Below, one piece after another: positions 20,465 to 29,206 of a DNA stretch of 41,484 bases. The notes below the pieces were generated by a model. That model searched no databases and was not told where the DNA came from. It worked only from the letters and a program-made list of their open reading frames with translations. Within the stretch, counting starts at the first letter, position 1; every line of letters starts with the position of its first letter. The position numbers and the translations under genes were made by a program. This stretch comes from a virus. The stretch spans positions 1-41,484 of IMG/VR virus record IMGVR_UViG_3300010885_057888; one strand, given 5' to 3'.

Positions 20465-22216
20465 TCACGCTTGAGCACCATCCCGAGGACTGGCTCCAAA
20501 CGTTTCGCAAACCACGTCGCGGACTACGATGCGCCCTTGAGTGCCCGTAAATACCAACTGGGTGAATCTGCCGTGCGTCTTGGGTCGGAAGCCGAGATCA
20601 ATCGTTTGATGCAGCTCGAGTGTGACTCCGTTGGCGCCGGGAAGGATGCCATCGGTTGGTAAGATTACCGCATAGTCTTCGCGATAGGGGTCGTGGAAAT
20701 CGTCGTTGACGTTGGTATTGATCCAGTCGGCGCGCCCGTATGGTCTTCGGTACTTGGTAGCTGAATAGTTGGCAATGGTCCCAATCGACCTCTCTTCGGA
20801 CACCCCATCCGCCCGGGCAGTGATGGCGCCCGCCGGCCACCATGTGCTTAGGCGGCATTGAACCTTTCCAAAACGCTTCCTTCCCGGCGCATTGCCGCCG
20901 TACCCACGCGTGACCAATTGGGTCTGAACAGAGGTGCTTGTGATGGCGCCGGAAACGTCCCCGGTTTGGTCAAGGTAACCGTCTTCGTACATGACCAAAA
21001 ATCCATCGACGCTCACAAAGCACAACCGGACCAAGCCAGCAATGGTGAATTTCACCCATTCACGAACCTTGATGCCATTGCCTTGATCGATGCCCGCCCA
21101 TTTCTGATTGACCGTGTCGTAGACAAGCACCGCATTGTTGACGGTGGATCCGTCGATCGGGACTGCAATGTAGACTCGATTGTCGTGACTGGCCGCGACA
21201 GCGCCCGAGGCGTTCTCCCAGTTGATCCGGTCGATCAAGGGTTGGATGTCTCTGGACACCGGCACATCCACGCCCTGCAGCTTATTCTGCTCGGTTTGCT
21301 TGATGCTGACAATCCCTCGTCGATGGGCCAGAAACCAAACATCGGATCCGACTTGCACGAAAGAGTTGGGGGCGTTGCAACCGTATTCCGTCGTGATCGC
21401 ATCCAGGGCGGCGTTGGCGGCTAATTCCGCATTGGTCCCGCCCACGTTGGTGACCACGTATATGGAGGTCTCTTTCGCCGCAATCAGGGTCTGATCGTTG
21501 AATCGGTACAGCGCCTTGAGACGATCAGAGGAGCCTTGGTTGATCTTGAAGCTGTTGTAAGCTATGGAACCTTCTAACACGTCGAATACCGTGCCAAAGT
21601 CGGAAACGAACACCGTGTCGACGTGTGCGGCGTCCGTGCGTCCATCCACCACAAACAGCCGGTTCTGGAAGTAAATACCCGTGCTGGCCGGTGGGATTGG
21701 GATGTTTGCTGGATCGTTGGTTGCCACCGGCAGGGTTTGCCATCCAGCTGACAGGCTGGTGCAGTAGAGTGGGTTCAGATCGGGTCCACGCAACATGACC
21801 AACCCATTGTAGGTCTGGATCATGCGAACAGATGACGGAATGGTTTCCCCGGTGGGCAATGCGATCTGCGACGCCAGCACGCCCGGTTTGGCTGCGTACA
21901 CTCCCCCGTTGGTGGCGATGATCAACCAACTTTCTCCGGAAATGGGATCACTGAAAAGTCCGGCACCGCTGACGTTGGAGTAAGGGAATATCAAACCCGG
22001 GTCACTGCCCAAGACATATTTGGAAGCCCAACTGACAATCCGGGTGCCTTGACGCGGTTCCGCCACGCCATTGGTAAACCTGAGATTGATCGCCTCGGAG
22101 ACTGTGCCGGGTTCCAATTGCCCCGGATCCCGACGCATATCCACGCCCAGGAAGTAAGGATCGCCAGCATCCGCTGGTGCATCGTCTCCTGTGGTGTACT
22201 GCCGGTAAAAGGGCAT
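20465..22216 (-). CDS. Tail stabilisation / hub protein, beta-propeller-like
   Basis: A 583-residue protein. The N terminus (GVDMRRDPGQLEPGTVSEAINLRF) and the repeated Tyr/Trp/Gly strands (residues about 100-400) resemble the propeller-type stabilisation or hub proteins that close the tail tube of P22-like and related podoviruses. It may also carry fibre docking. The gene lies between small neck genes and the tail fibre. Assignment by architecture and context. Confidence 0.65.
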   Translation of the reverse strand: MPFYRQYTTGDDAPADAGDPYFLGVDMRRDPGQLEPGTVSEAINLRFTNGVAEPRQGTRIVSWASKYVLGSDPGLIFPYSNVSGAGLFSDPISGESWLIIATNGGVYAAKPGVLASQIALPTGETIPSSVRMIQTYNGLVMLRGPDLNPLYCTSLSAGWQTLPVATNDPANIPIPPASTGIYFQNRLFVVDGRTDAAHVDTVFVSDFGTVFDVLEGSIAYNSFKINQGSSDRLKALYRFNDQTLIAAKETSIYVVTNVGGTNAELAANAALDAITTEYGCNAPNSFVQVGSDVWFLAHRRGIVSIKQTEQNKLQGVDVPVSRDIQPLIDRINWENASGAVAASHDNRVYIAVPIDGSTVNNAVLVYDTVNQKWAGIDQGNGIKVREWVKFTIAGLVRLCFVSVDGFLVMYEDGYLDQTGDVSGAITSTSVQTQLVTRGYGGNAPGRKRFGKVQCRLSTWWPAGAITARADGVSEERSIGTIANYSATKYRRPYGRADWINTNVNDDFHDPYREDYAVILPTDGILPGANGVTLELHQTIDLGFRPKTHGRFTQLVFTGTQGRIVVRDVVCETFGASPRDGAQA

Positions 22217-22219
22217 GGC

Positions 22220-22525
22220 TTAAGTCGGTGGTTGTATCAATGTCACCAAGTTCGCAGGGGAAGCAGGTGGATATTGTCCAACCACGTACTCACCAGGCAG
22301 TGGCCAGGATCCGAAAACACTCTTGAGTCGGGCATTGATCATGCCGATGTCGATCCCGGAGATTGTAACCGTACCGGTGCTGTAGAGCTTTCGACCCACG
22401 TACTTCCACTGGTGGTAGTGGTTGGCAATCATGTACGCATTCAGCTCCGCTTCTTCGGCTGGGTTGGCCGGCGGAAGTCTGACTGGCTCGTCAGGTGGAG
22501 TGTTGCCTCCGGGTGGGATGATCAT
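22220..22525 (-). CDS. Small protein, unknown function
   Basis: A 101-residue protein with Pro-rich ends and a compact middle (NHYHQWKYVGRKLYSTGTVTI). It overlaps the spanin-like gene as ATGA (22525-22522) and ends 4 bp before the stabilisation protein. It is probably a virion or lysis accessory, with no recognised family. Confidence 0.6.
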   Translation of the reverse strand: MIIPPGGNTPPDEPVRLPPANPAEEAELNAYMIANHYHQWKYVGRKLYSTGTVTISGIDIGMINARLKSVFGSWPLPGEYVVGQYPPASPANLVTLIQPPT

Positions 22526-22851
22526 TTGCGTTCAATGTGGGTTTCACCAGCAACAGTGGATCCGTCCAAAGCGATCCGATTGACAATTCCCTTGGCTTCC
22601 AGCCGGTTCCGAATCGCTTCCAAGGTCTTCTGCATTTCTTCAATCGCTTTCTGCTGGGAGTGCGTTTGTTCTTCCAGGCGGATAAGGGATTCACGCGTCT
22701 GGGTCAGTTTCGTCTGCAATTCCGAGATGTACGGCACCCCACCAACCCCACCAAAGCCGATCAACCCAAGGATTACGGATAGTTTCCAGTCTTTCTGGGG
22801 TTGGGTTTGTGGTGGCATCTTGGGTGGTTGGATTGCGATTGCTGGAGTCAT
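22522..22851 (-). CDS. Membrane-anchored coiled-coil protein, spanin-like candidate
   Basis: A 109-residue protein. After a Pro/Gln-rich N terminus there is one hydrophobic segment (residues about 23-40, LSVILGLIGFGGVGGVPYI), followed by a long coiled coil (ELQTKLTQTRESLIRLEEQ to about residue 88) and a short polar end. One TM plus coiled coil directly after a holin-like gene is the layout of an inner-membrane spanin, although the N-terminal extension is unusual. Confidence 0.55.
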   Translation of the reverse strand: MTPAIAIQPPKMPPQTQPQKDWKLSVILGLIGFGGVGGVPYISELQTKLTQTRESLIRLEEQTHSQQKAIEEMQKTLEAIRNRLEAKGIVNRIALDGSTVAGETHIERK

Positions 22852-23039
22852 TTCTTGGTCTCTGTCTTGATCCCGGCGCGAAGGGTGGCAAGTCCTATGG
22901 ATCCAAGAATTCCGATGACTTTCTCATTCACGGGCTTTCCGGTGAAATCACATGTTACCAAGTACAAGGCAGCGGCAGATGCGACTGCGTAGGTGCGCTT
23001 TCCCTTTAGGAATTCCAGCAATAGAGAAATATTGTTCAT
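22848..23039 (-). CDS. Putative holin
   Basis: A 63-residue protein from ATG 23039 (the frame extends further upstream, but the family-like start is here). The pattern LLEFLKGKRTYAVASAAALYLV, a short loop, then VIGILGSIGLATLRAGIKTE is that of small phage holins: two hydrophobic helices and the closing LRAGIK. Holins form the inner-membrane lesion at lysis. It lies directly after the tailspike and before the spanin-like gene (ATGA). Confidence 0.72.
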   Translation of the reverse strand: MNNISLLLEFLKGKRTYAVASAAALYLVTCDFTGKPVNEKVIGILGSIGLATLRAGIKTETKK

Positions 23040-23061
23040 GCAACCGGTTTGATTGGGGTGA

Positions 23062-26000
23062 TTACAGATCGGTGATGTCGATGATTTCGCCATAACTACC
23101 AGCTTTCGCGGTGATGGCGGAAGACGAAACTTCGGACGCGAAGCGCAGGCTCAAAACACCGGTAGCGGATAGGGTGATTGTGCCCTCGACGATTGCGTAG
23201 TTTCCGGCTGTCAAACTGCTGGCGTTCGCGGATGCTGGTGAATCGTACGCTTGAAGGTTGTTCAGGGTTTCCGTGGTGGCATCAAGACTATATCTGGAAA
23301 CGTACTGCAAAGCGGATGTGGAAGGACCGTTCAGGCTCCAGCGCGATCCGGTGGTGGTTGCTGCCGAGGTGTAATTGACGAAGAATTTGAACCGGTAGGT
23401 TCGACCTGATGTGACGTTGAATGACATCCCGGTCACAGTGGCCATGGTGTTAGCTGACGCGTTGTTGTTGACCACATCAGCCGCGAGCTTAATCCGGCGA
23501 ACACCAAGATTGTAATTCGCATCCGCCCCCACAGCGACAACGCCCGCTCCAATTACCGTGCCATCCAGACCGTTTGAGGTTCGATCGGTAATCTCACCCG
23601 CTTGACCACTGGCCAGATCCGGGTCTAGAAACCAACCAATCCGCTTTACCGTGTTGGACGCATCAAGCAGCCCGGCGCCGGTGGTAGTAGCTACGAACTC
23701 AGTGCCAACGTTGGAATTGGCGGCGCCAGCCGTGGTAAAATTTGAAGTAGCCTGGGCAACAATTCGATAGCGTTTGCCTACAGTCAGGGTGCCTGAATTC
23801 AAGATTGTAGTTGACCCCCAAACATCAGCCGCACCAACACCGCGGTTGAGCGCGGCAACCTCGGTTGCGCTGAGCGCTCTGTTGGCAACTCGAAAAGACG
23901 TGATGGTAGAAGCCCATGGCTGAGACCCAAGGAACACTCCGATATTGTAACGATCCGTCGTGAGACTGTCTCCCCAAGTCGGCGCAGTGCCGTTTAGACC
24001 CTCGGCGTACGTGAGGGCAGTTCCGTTCACGTACATTGCCAGATTTGTGCCAGAACGAGTAATCGTCAGATTTACCGGAACACCAGCATAAGAACTCAGC
24101 TGAGCGGCCGTGACGTTGGCCACGCGTACATCTCCGCTGGTTGATCCATATCGTAAAAATTGAAGGGTTCCGTCAGTCGCCACATACAATCCGCAACCCA
24201 GCACAGCGATGGATCCGTTTGCTGTGGTCATGGTAAAAATGCCCGATTGTGTCGTTGGGTTTACGGAAGGATAGCGAACGCGAACTTGGATTGTGAATGG
24301 ATCGGTTCCCAATTGCTGAGACAGTCCTCCAATATAGCTGCTTGTTTGAACGCCGTCCCATGAGTACCCGCGATCTTGCTGATCAATTTGAGCTGTTGAA
24401 ACCGTTGCAACTGGTGGGGCTATTCCAACTTGCTTGGTCCATCGAACCCCATTTCCAACCAAGGCACCGTAATTGTAATTAGGAGTCCGGTCGTAGACGG
24501 ATGTTCCGGAATTACCAGTCAGATCCAAGTCAACAACCCAGCCAATTCGAGTGAGGGTGTTTGACGCGTCGAGAAGTCCGGAACCAGTTCCAGTGGCAAT
24601 AAACTCGGTTCCAACACTGTTATTCGCCGCACCGACTGATGTGAAAGAAGATGAGGCCCAGGATGAAATTCGATATCGCCAGCCAATTGTCAGAAGTCCA
24701 CTGGATTGGTTTGTATTGCTACCCCACATGTCGCTGGGCTTTGGTCCAGATGACAAAGCGGAAACGTCCGCGGCGGATAACTCGCGGTTTGCCACCCTGA
24801 ACTCGTGAATCAACGAGGGCCAAGGTGCGCCAATGCCTGCCCCAAGATTCCATTTGGTGGTAGGCATTGACGCAGCCCAAGTAGGGGCTGCGCCGGCAGT
24901 CGCCGTAGTGTACTCCATTTCACCGCCGTTTAGATAAATCTTTAGCGTGGTGCTGCTCCGGGTAAATGCAAAGTCAACCACCTGACCCATTAAAGGAACA
25001 TACTTTTCAGGGGGGATCACTGCTACAAATCGGTCGGATTGAGTGCCGGCGTAGAAGATGAAATAGATGTTCTTGTCGCTTGACCAATAGCAGGCAATGC
25101 CAGGAAAAGACGATCCGCCAGCGGATGAGCCAAGACTGAACATTGCTGATGTCGCTGCGGGTGGTGTAATCGGGAGCCTGACGCGAGTGTGAATGGTGAA
25201 TGGATCCGTATTAATAGCGGCCATCGTACCGCTTGCGTATGATCCTGAAATCGCCGTGTCGAACGTGAGTCCAGAATCGGAATCCGGGCGAGACTGCGTA
25301 GTCTTCCACCCTGTAGACGTGTCCTGATTTGCAAGCAAGTACAGGAACGTGTTGTCCGAAATGACGCCGGATCCAGCCGTTGCCTTGATTCCAATTTCAC
25401 CGTCCGCCGAAGGGTTTGTGTATGACGAGTTGAAGAAATTGTGGTTTACCTGAACGTGCTCTGGATTGTAGTTGGCGAATGCGATTGGAGTGCCACCAAG
25501 CGAGCTGGCTGCAATTTCCAGTGACGGTTTGTTCTGCCCCGAGAAAGCAAATCGGTTGTTTATGAATCGAACATCATAAGTAGCCCCAACCTTGACAAGA
25601 TTGTACTGACGAAGTGTGGAAGACCCTGACAAAGTGCTAAAAAATTCCACTGTTGAGAACGCGGAAGACCACCCATGAAACCAGCAGTCTTCGAACGCGA
25701 TGTTGTTGACCTTTCGTCCAGCGTTCGGGATCTGGCGCGTATCCACATAGACCCCATCACCCAGCGAGAACACCACCTCACACTTTCTAAAGGTAATTCC
25801 ATTGTGCACGTCTTCAGTGCTAGAGGTTGACGTTTCTTGATTGACAACAGATACGGCTGGCCAGCCTCCTCCGACGTTATTCGTTGCATCGCGCTTCCCG
25901 CAAAATCGCACGGATACATTGTCAAAAAGCGACTCTCTAACGCTGGTGTTCAGATAAATTCCAGACCGCTGAAACCTCCAGATGTACACATCCCGAACAA

Positions 26001-26640
26001 CAAAGTAGTCACAATGGTTCAGGTAAATAGCCCCCAAATCAGATATGCGATTGTTCCCCTCAAGGCTTAAGTTGGTGATTAGTGACGGTGCCAGATTGAA
26101 TTCCGTATCAACTTGGGCGCCTGACAATTCATCAAACGATATCATCCAGCCCGTGGCGCCGGACAAGGCTTTTAGACAGGTGTTCCACGATTGATGACCA
26201 GAAAGGGTGACGCCTCGCTTAATGCTGAGATTGGAAATCGTGTTGGTTCCGGACAGCTGAACCTTTCCATAAACAACCGTGTCAATTGCACTTTGAATTG
26301 CCAAAGTTGAATCCGCACTTGGGATTCCAATTGCCCCAAACCAAGCGGCTTCCACGTACCCAACAGGATGGATTCTCTTCACTCGACCAACGCCGCTGAG
26401 AGGCGCAAACACGGTGCCTAAGTTGGTGGCGGTGGTTGATGTGGCATCGTAAAAAAACTCCCCTCCACCGCCATCATTGATGGCGTTTCTGCCAAGGGTT
26501 CTCCAGGTGCCCAGTTTCGATTGAGGGCGGGCCAGCAAAATGTCTAGCGTATCAACCACCTTGGCTGTTTCTTGGCCGTTCAAATGCAAAACAGCCGTCA
26601 CGGTTACAAAAACCAAAACGATGAGTCGTAGATATCGCAT
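23062..26640 (-). CDS. Tailspike/adhesin with signal-like N terminus, beta-helix and two LamG-like domains
   Basis: A 1192-residue protein from ATG 26640, one base after the upstream stop. Residues 1-22 (MRYLRLIVLVFVTVTAVLHL) look like a signal peptide, which is odd for a virion protein. A right-handed beta-helix with pectate-lyase-like turns follows (about 90-450), then two related LamG/concanavalin-like domains (about 470-690 and 770-990, each opening with DPFTI and ending in a DxWGS motif), and a C-terminal beta domain. It probably binds or degrades surface glycan. Confidence 0.78.
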   Translation of the reverse strand: MRYLRLIVLVFVTVTAVLHLNGQETAKVVDTLDILLARPQSKLGTWRTLGRNAINDGGGGEFFYDATSTTATNLGTVFAPLSGVGRVKRIHPVGYVEAAWFGAIGIPSADSTLAIQSAIDTVVYGKVQLSGTNTISNLSIKRGVTLSGHQSWNTCLKALSGATGWMISFDELSGAQVDTEFNLAPSLITNLSLEGNNRISDLGAIYLNHCDYFVVRDVYIWRFQRSGIYLNTSVRESLFDNVSVRFCGKRDATNNVGGGWPAVSVVNQETSTSSTEDVHNGITFRKCEVVFSLGDGVYVDTRQIPNAGRKVNNIAFEDCWFHGWSSAFSTVEFFSTLSGSSTLRQYNLVKVGATYDVRFINNRFAFSGQNKPSLEIAASSLGGTPIAFANYNPEHVQVNHNFFNSSYTNPSADGEIGIKATAGSGVISDNTFLYLLANQDTSTGWKTTQSRPDSDSGLTFDTAISGSYASGTMAAINTDPFTIHTRVRLPITPPAATSAMFSLGSSAGGSSFPGIACYWSSDKNIYFIFYAGTQSDRFVAVIPPEKYVPLMGQVVDFAFTRSSTTLKIYLNGGEMEYTTATAGAAPTWAASMPTTKWNLGAGIGAPWPSLIHEFRVANRELSAADVSALSSGPKPSDMWGSNTNQSSGLLTIGWRYRISSWASSSFTSVGAANNSVGTEFIATGTGSGLLDASNTLTRIGWVVDLDLTGNSGTSVYDRTPNYNYGALVGNGVRWTKQVGIAPPVATVSTAQIDQQDRGYSWDGVQTSSYIGGLSQQLGTDPFTIQVRVRYPSVNPTTQSGIFTMTTANGSIAVLGCGLYVATDGTLQFLRYGSTSGDVRVANVTAAQLSSYAGVPVNLTITRSGTNLAMYVNGTALTYAEGLNGTAPTWGDSLTTDRYNIGVFLGSQPWASTITSFRVANRALSATEVAALNRGVGAADVWGSTTILNSGTLTVGKRYRIVAQATSNFTTAGAANSNVGTEFVATTTGAGLLDASNTVKRIGWFLDPDLASGQAGEITDRTSNGLDGTVIGAGVVAVGADANYNLGVRRIKLAADVVNNNASANTMATVTGMSFNVTSGRTYRFKFFVNYTSAATTTGSRWSLNGPSTSALQYVSRYSLDATTETLNNLQAYDSPASANASSLTAGNYAIVEGTITLSATGVLSLRFASEVSSSAITAKAGSYGEIIDITDL

Positions 26641-26641
26641 G

Positions 26642-27649
26642 TCAGGAAATCCGCACATAGCGCCCTGGGTTTCCGGGTAAAATATTGTCGGGCTGCAAGA
26701 AATCGATCGCGTCATCCGCGGTGGAATCCGCAGATTTGAAGCGAAACCAACCTTCTGCTCCGTCACCTTCAGCCGTGGCATAAAGCAGGTAAAACATCGC
26801 ATTGTTTGAATACGTGGTGTTTTCCCTCAAACTCGCTATTCCGGGATATCCATTAAGTCCGGATGCAGATGTCACGATACTCGGCGCCGTGGTAGTTGCA
26901 TCGTCTCCAGTGACTGCTGTGTAAGCTGAAGATGATGAGTAAATGTCCCCAGTAAATCGATGTGGACGCCGCATCAGCACCAAGAACGGAGAATTGGACG
27001 CGTTCGAGGTTCTCGGCTGAATGCCATCCGGAGTCGTGTCGAATGGGATTTCGGCCGCTCCAACATTGATGGTCGGGTCGGTTTGATGCAGTGACACTGC
27101 ATCCCCGATCGGCGTCTTTCCGCTCTGGGTCCATTCGATCGTTGGAGCAAATTCATTCAAAGCCCCCCAATAGCTGGAACTGGTCGGCAAATTGCCAGTG
27201 CTGGCGGTGTGGCACTGGTAATACAGGCCCGTGGTCGAATACTTAACCTGCGAGCCTCTGGCGTAAGCAGTCGTGTTGCTGTATTCGTTGCCGTCGTAGG
27301 AGCCTCGGGCAAACGCCCAGTACTGAAGATTGATTGTCCACGCGGTTCCGGATTGAGTGGCTGGCTCGTTTCCAATGGTTCCCTGAATGGCTTGGTAGTA
27401 ATCGTCGGAACCAATGTGATACACGACATCGCCTGCGCTGTACGTCGTCCCTGAATTGTAGACCGGGGCGTAGCGCCGTTGTTCCGTCAGTTTAAGGTCT
27501 GACCAATGGGCGGCTTTCCAGATTTCTTCGAGTGCTTCGCTGATGCAGTCCCGAATGCTGGCGAACTCGGTGCCGTCCAATAAGTCAGGATCCAGTCCGA
27601 GCTGACTGGCAACTCGTCGCTGCAAGGTTGAATATGGAACGCGCCTCAT
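26642..27649 (-). CDS. Head-tail adaptor with carbohydrate-binding-like modules
   Basis: A 335-residue protein. The N-terminal 60 residues (LGLDPDLLDGTEFASIRDCI, then EIWKAAHWSDLKL) resemble adaptor or tail-tube proteins of short-tailed phages. They are followed by two modules (about 70-105 and 128-165) with YxxGDVVYHxxxxYYQAxQG and GNEP...W, as in CBM5/12 chitin-binding-like domains. The remainder is a beta-rich neck domain. The combination suggests a neck decorated with glycan-binding knobs. Confidence 0.6.
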   Translation of the reverse strand: MRRVPYSTLQRRVASQLGLDPDLLDGTEFASIRDCISEALEEIWKAAHWSDLKLTEQRRYAPVYNSGTTYSAGDVVYHIGSDDYYQAIQGTIGNEPATQSGTAWTINLQYWAFARGSYDGNEYSNTTAYARGSQVKYSTTGLYYQCHTASTGNLPTSSSYWGALNEFAPTIEWTQSGKTPIGDAVSLHQTDPTINVGAAEIPFDTTPDGIQPRTSNASNSPFLVLMRRPHRFTGDIYSSSSAYTAVTGDDATTTAPSIVTSASGLNGYPGIASLRENTTYSNNAMFYLLYATAEGDGAEGWFRFKSADSTADDAIDFLQPDNILPGNPGRYVRIS

Positions 27650-27652
27650 GAT

Positions 27653-27946
27653 TTATCGGATCCCAACCGATGAGCGTTGTGATTGAACTCGGCCAATTCT
27701 GGAGACTTCCTTGTAAACGGTTTCCTCCAAGATCTGGGCGGCGCCTGCTCTCTCCCCGCGGCGTCGATCGGTTTGACCTTCGCCGGGCAACATCTTCTCG
27801 TAAGCCGCCTGGATGATGTAGCGCTCGAACTGCGCTGGAATATCCATGATCCGCCACTTCTCCGAGTTGGTCGCCGGAGACTCACCCGCAGCGGTGTTGC
27901 TCACGCATTCGTACCAGTCGCCGTTGTAATAGGCCTGGGAAGCCAT
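27653..27946 (-). CDS. Small neck protein with one carbohydrate-binding-like module
   Basis: A 97-residue protein. Residues 5-31 (AYYNGDWYECVSNTAAGESP, then W) repeat the CBM-like motif of the downstream adaptor gene. The rest is helical and basic and may bind DNA or the portal. It lies between the head protein and the adaptor with 3-4 bp gaps. A virion structural role is inferred from position. Confidence 0.6.
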   Translation of the reverse strand: MASQAYYNGDWYECVSNTAAGESPATNSEKWRIMDIPAQFERYIIQAAYEKMLPGEGQTDRRRGERAGAAQILEETVYKEVSRIGRVQSQRSSVGIR

Positions 27947-27949
27947 TGG

Positions 27950-28264
27950 CTAGACGTATTGGAACGGACTGGCTTGGATGACAGCATCGGCTGCACCTTG
28001 GCGAATGAAGCTGGCCGCGGCCCATTGTTGCTTGGTCCAATAGTCTTGATACCCAGCTGGGTATCGATGGCCAGCGGAGGCTGATGGGGTGCTGCCGTCG
28101 AACGTTACCATGATGTCGTTGGTCTGTACCCCAACCAGGACGTGGCTCGTGTTGTTTGGCAGGGTTGCGATAATGGCGCTTGGAAGCACTACGGATGTGG
28201 AAATGGTGGCCCTTGCAGTGGCGCCATTGGGGGCAAATCCGGCGGTCTTAAACGTTGCTGCCAT
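27950..28264 (-). CDS. Small virion protein, head-associated
   Basis: A 104-residue, Ala/Thr/Ser-rich beta protein (FAPNGATARATISTSVVLPS, VLVGVQTNDIMVTFDGS). The composition is like capsid decoration or head-completion proteins. It overlaps the preceding gene by 17 bp. No family is recognised. Confidence 0.6.
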   Translation of the reverse strand: MAATFKTAGFAPNGATARATISTSVVLPSAIIATLPNNTSHVLVGVQTNDIMVTFDGSTPSASAGHRYPAGYQDYWTKQQWAAASFIRQGAADAVIQASPFQYV

Positions 28265-28628
28265 AGGTCTTTCTGAATCGGGGGTTGGACGGGGCTGAGT
28301 ACCCCACTTGAATCTTTGTGCCGGTCTCGGGGACGTGAAACCACTCCCCTCGTTTCTTCAGGAATTCAACGAACTGATCGTCTTGAAATATCTTGTCCCC
28401 ATGCAGCCGGCGGAAATAACTGACCCAGTACGGATCCATTGCCAAACCGACGGGGCCGATTCCATTCTTGGTTGTGCCGGGCGCAACCGAGTCCCGATAC
28501 ATCTGCGCGATCTTGGCTTGCCTGACTTTCGCCAGCGCCATTTGCGCCGCGTCCTCTCGTTGAAGGGATCGAACGATGGATTGCCGTTGGGACAATGGCA
28601 ATTGGCTGAGGTCTGCGGTGAAATGCAT
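28248..28628 (-). CDS. Small virion-region protein, unknown function
   Basis: A 126-residue protein, helical in the first half (LSQRQSIVRSLQREDAAQMALAKVRQAK) and then aromatic/basic. It lies between the decoration-like gene and other head genes and is probably a head-completion or connector protein by position. A 17-bp overlap with the downstream gene is larger than usual in this genome. Confidence 0.6.
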   Translation of the reverse strand: MHFTADLSQLPLSQRQSIVRSLQREDAAQMALAKVRQAKIAQMYRDSVAPGTTKNGIGPVGLAMDPYWVSYFRRLHGDKIFQDDQFVEFLKKRGEWFHVPETGTKIQVGYSAPSNPRFRKTYGSNV

Positions 28629-28690
28629 GGCTTTGAAAGGCCGCCGACCGACTCAACACAATCGATCGACGGCCATTGATTTGGATCAGA

Positions 28691-29170
28691 TCAACTCAGG
28701 GGACCCTTGGCTCGGGTCATCATGCTTGTGTCTGTGATGTGGAGAAGGATATGCACTTCGCCAGCGGTGGCTTCGCCGAGCGTCGGGCTGGCGCCGCCGG
28801 CGACAGTGAACAGCGCCTTGATGGAGTCGGCAGCCGTGTACGCATACGCGCTATTGGCTGCCTTCTGCGTCACGGGCGTTCCGGCCGATGCAATCTGAGT
28901 CTGCGTCAGATGGCGGTTGGTCACGGTTCCGTCGCCGATTTCCACCAAAAGTGAATTGATGGATCCGTCGGAGAACGTGAACGGGGTTGGCAGATAAAGT
29001 CCGGAAAACCGAACCGTGCTTCCGGCGGGAAATGTGCCGCTGGTTGGAAGGATTTGCACCGTGCCAGTGGTGCCGGCTCCAAATCCAGTGATATCCGTAG
29101 ACAATAGCACCACTTTGTGTGTGGCGAACTGGAACTTGTTGTCCGACGGGCTGAGGGGAATGAGTTTCAT
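28691..29170 (-). CDS. Head decoration-like protein
   Basis: A 159-residue beta-rich protein (ILPTSGTFPAGSTVRFSGLY...FTFSDGSINSLLVEIG) encoded 36 bp after the major capsid gene. Size, position and composition match cementing/decoration proteins or short head fibres of tailed phages. No specific family is named. Confidence 0.6.
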   Translation of the reverse strand: MKLIPLSPSDNKFQFATHKVVLLSTDITGFGAGTTGTVQILPTSGTFPAGSTVRFSGLYLPTPFTFSDGSINSLLVEIGDGTVTNRHLTQTQIASAGTPVTQKAANSAYAYTAADSIKALFTVAGGASPTLGEATAGEVHILLHITDTSMMTRAKGPLS

Positions 29171-29206
29171 GATGAAGAGGCTGAAATCTTCGCTTGGGGT
29201 TGCGGA

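Noticed and set aside
26642-26802. Tailspike start 54 codons upstream at 26802
   Set aside because: It would overlap the end of the adaptor gene in another frame; ATG 26640 lies one base after the adaptor stop.
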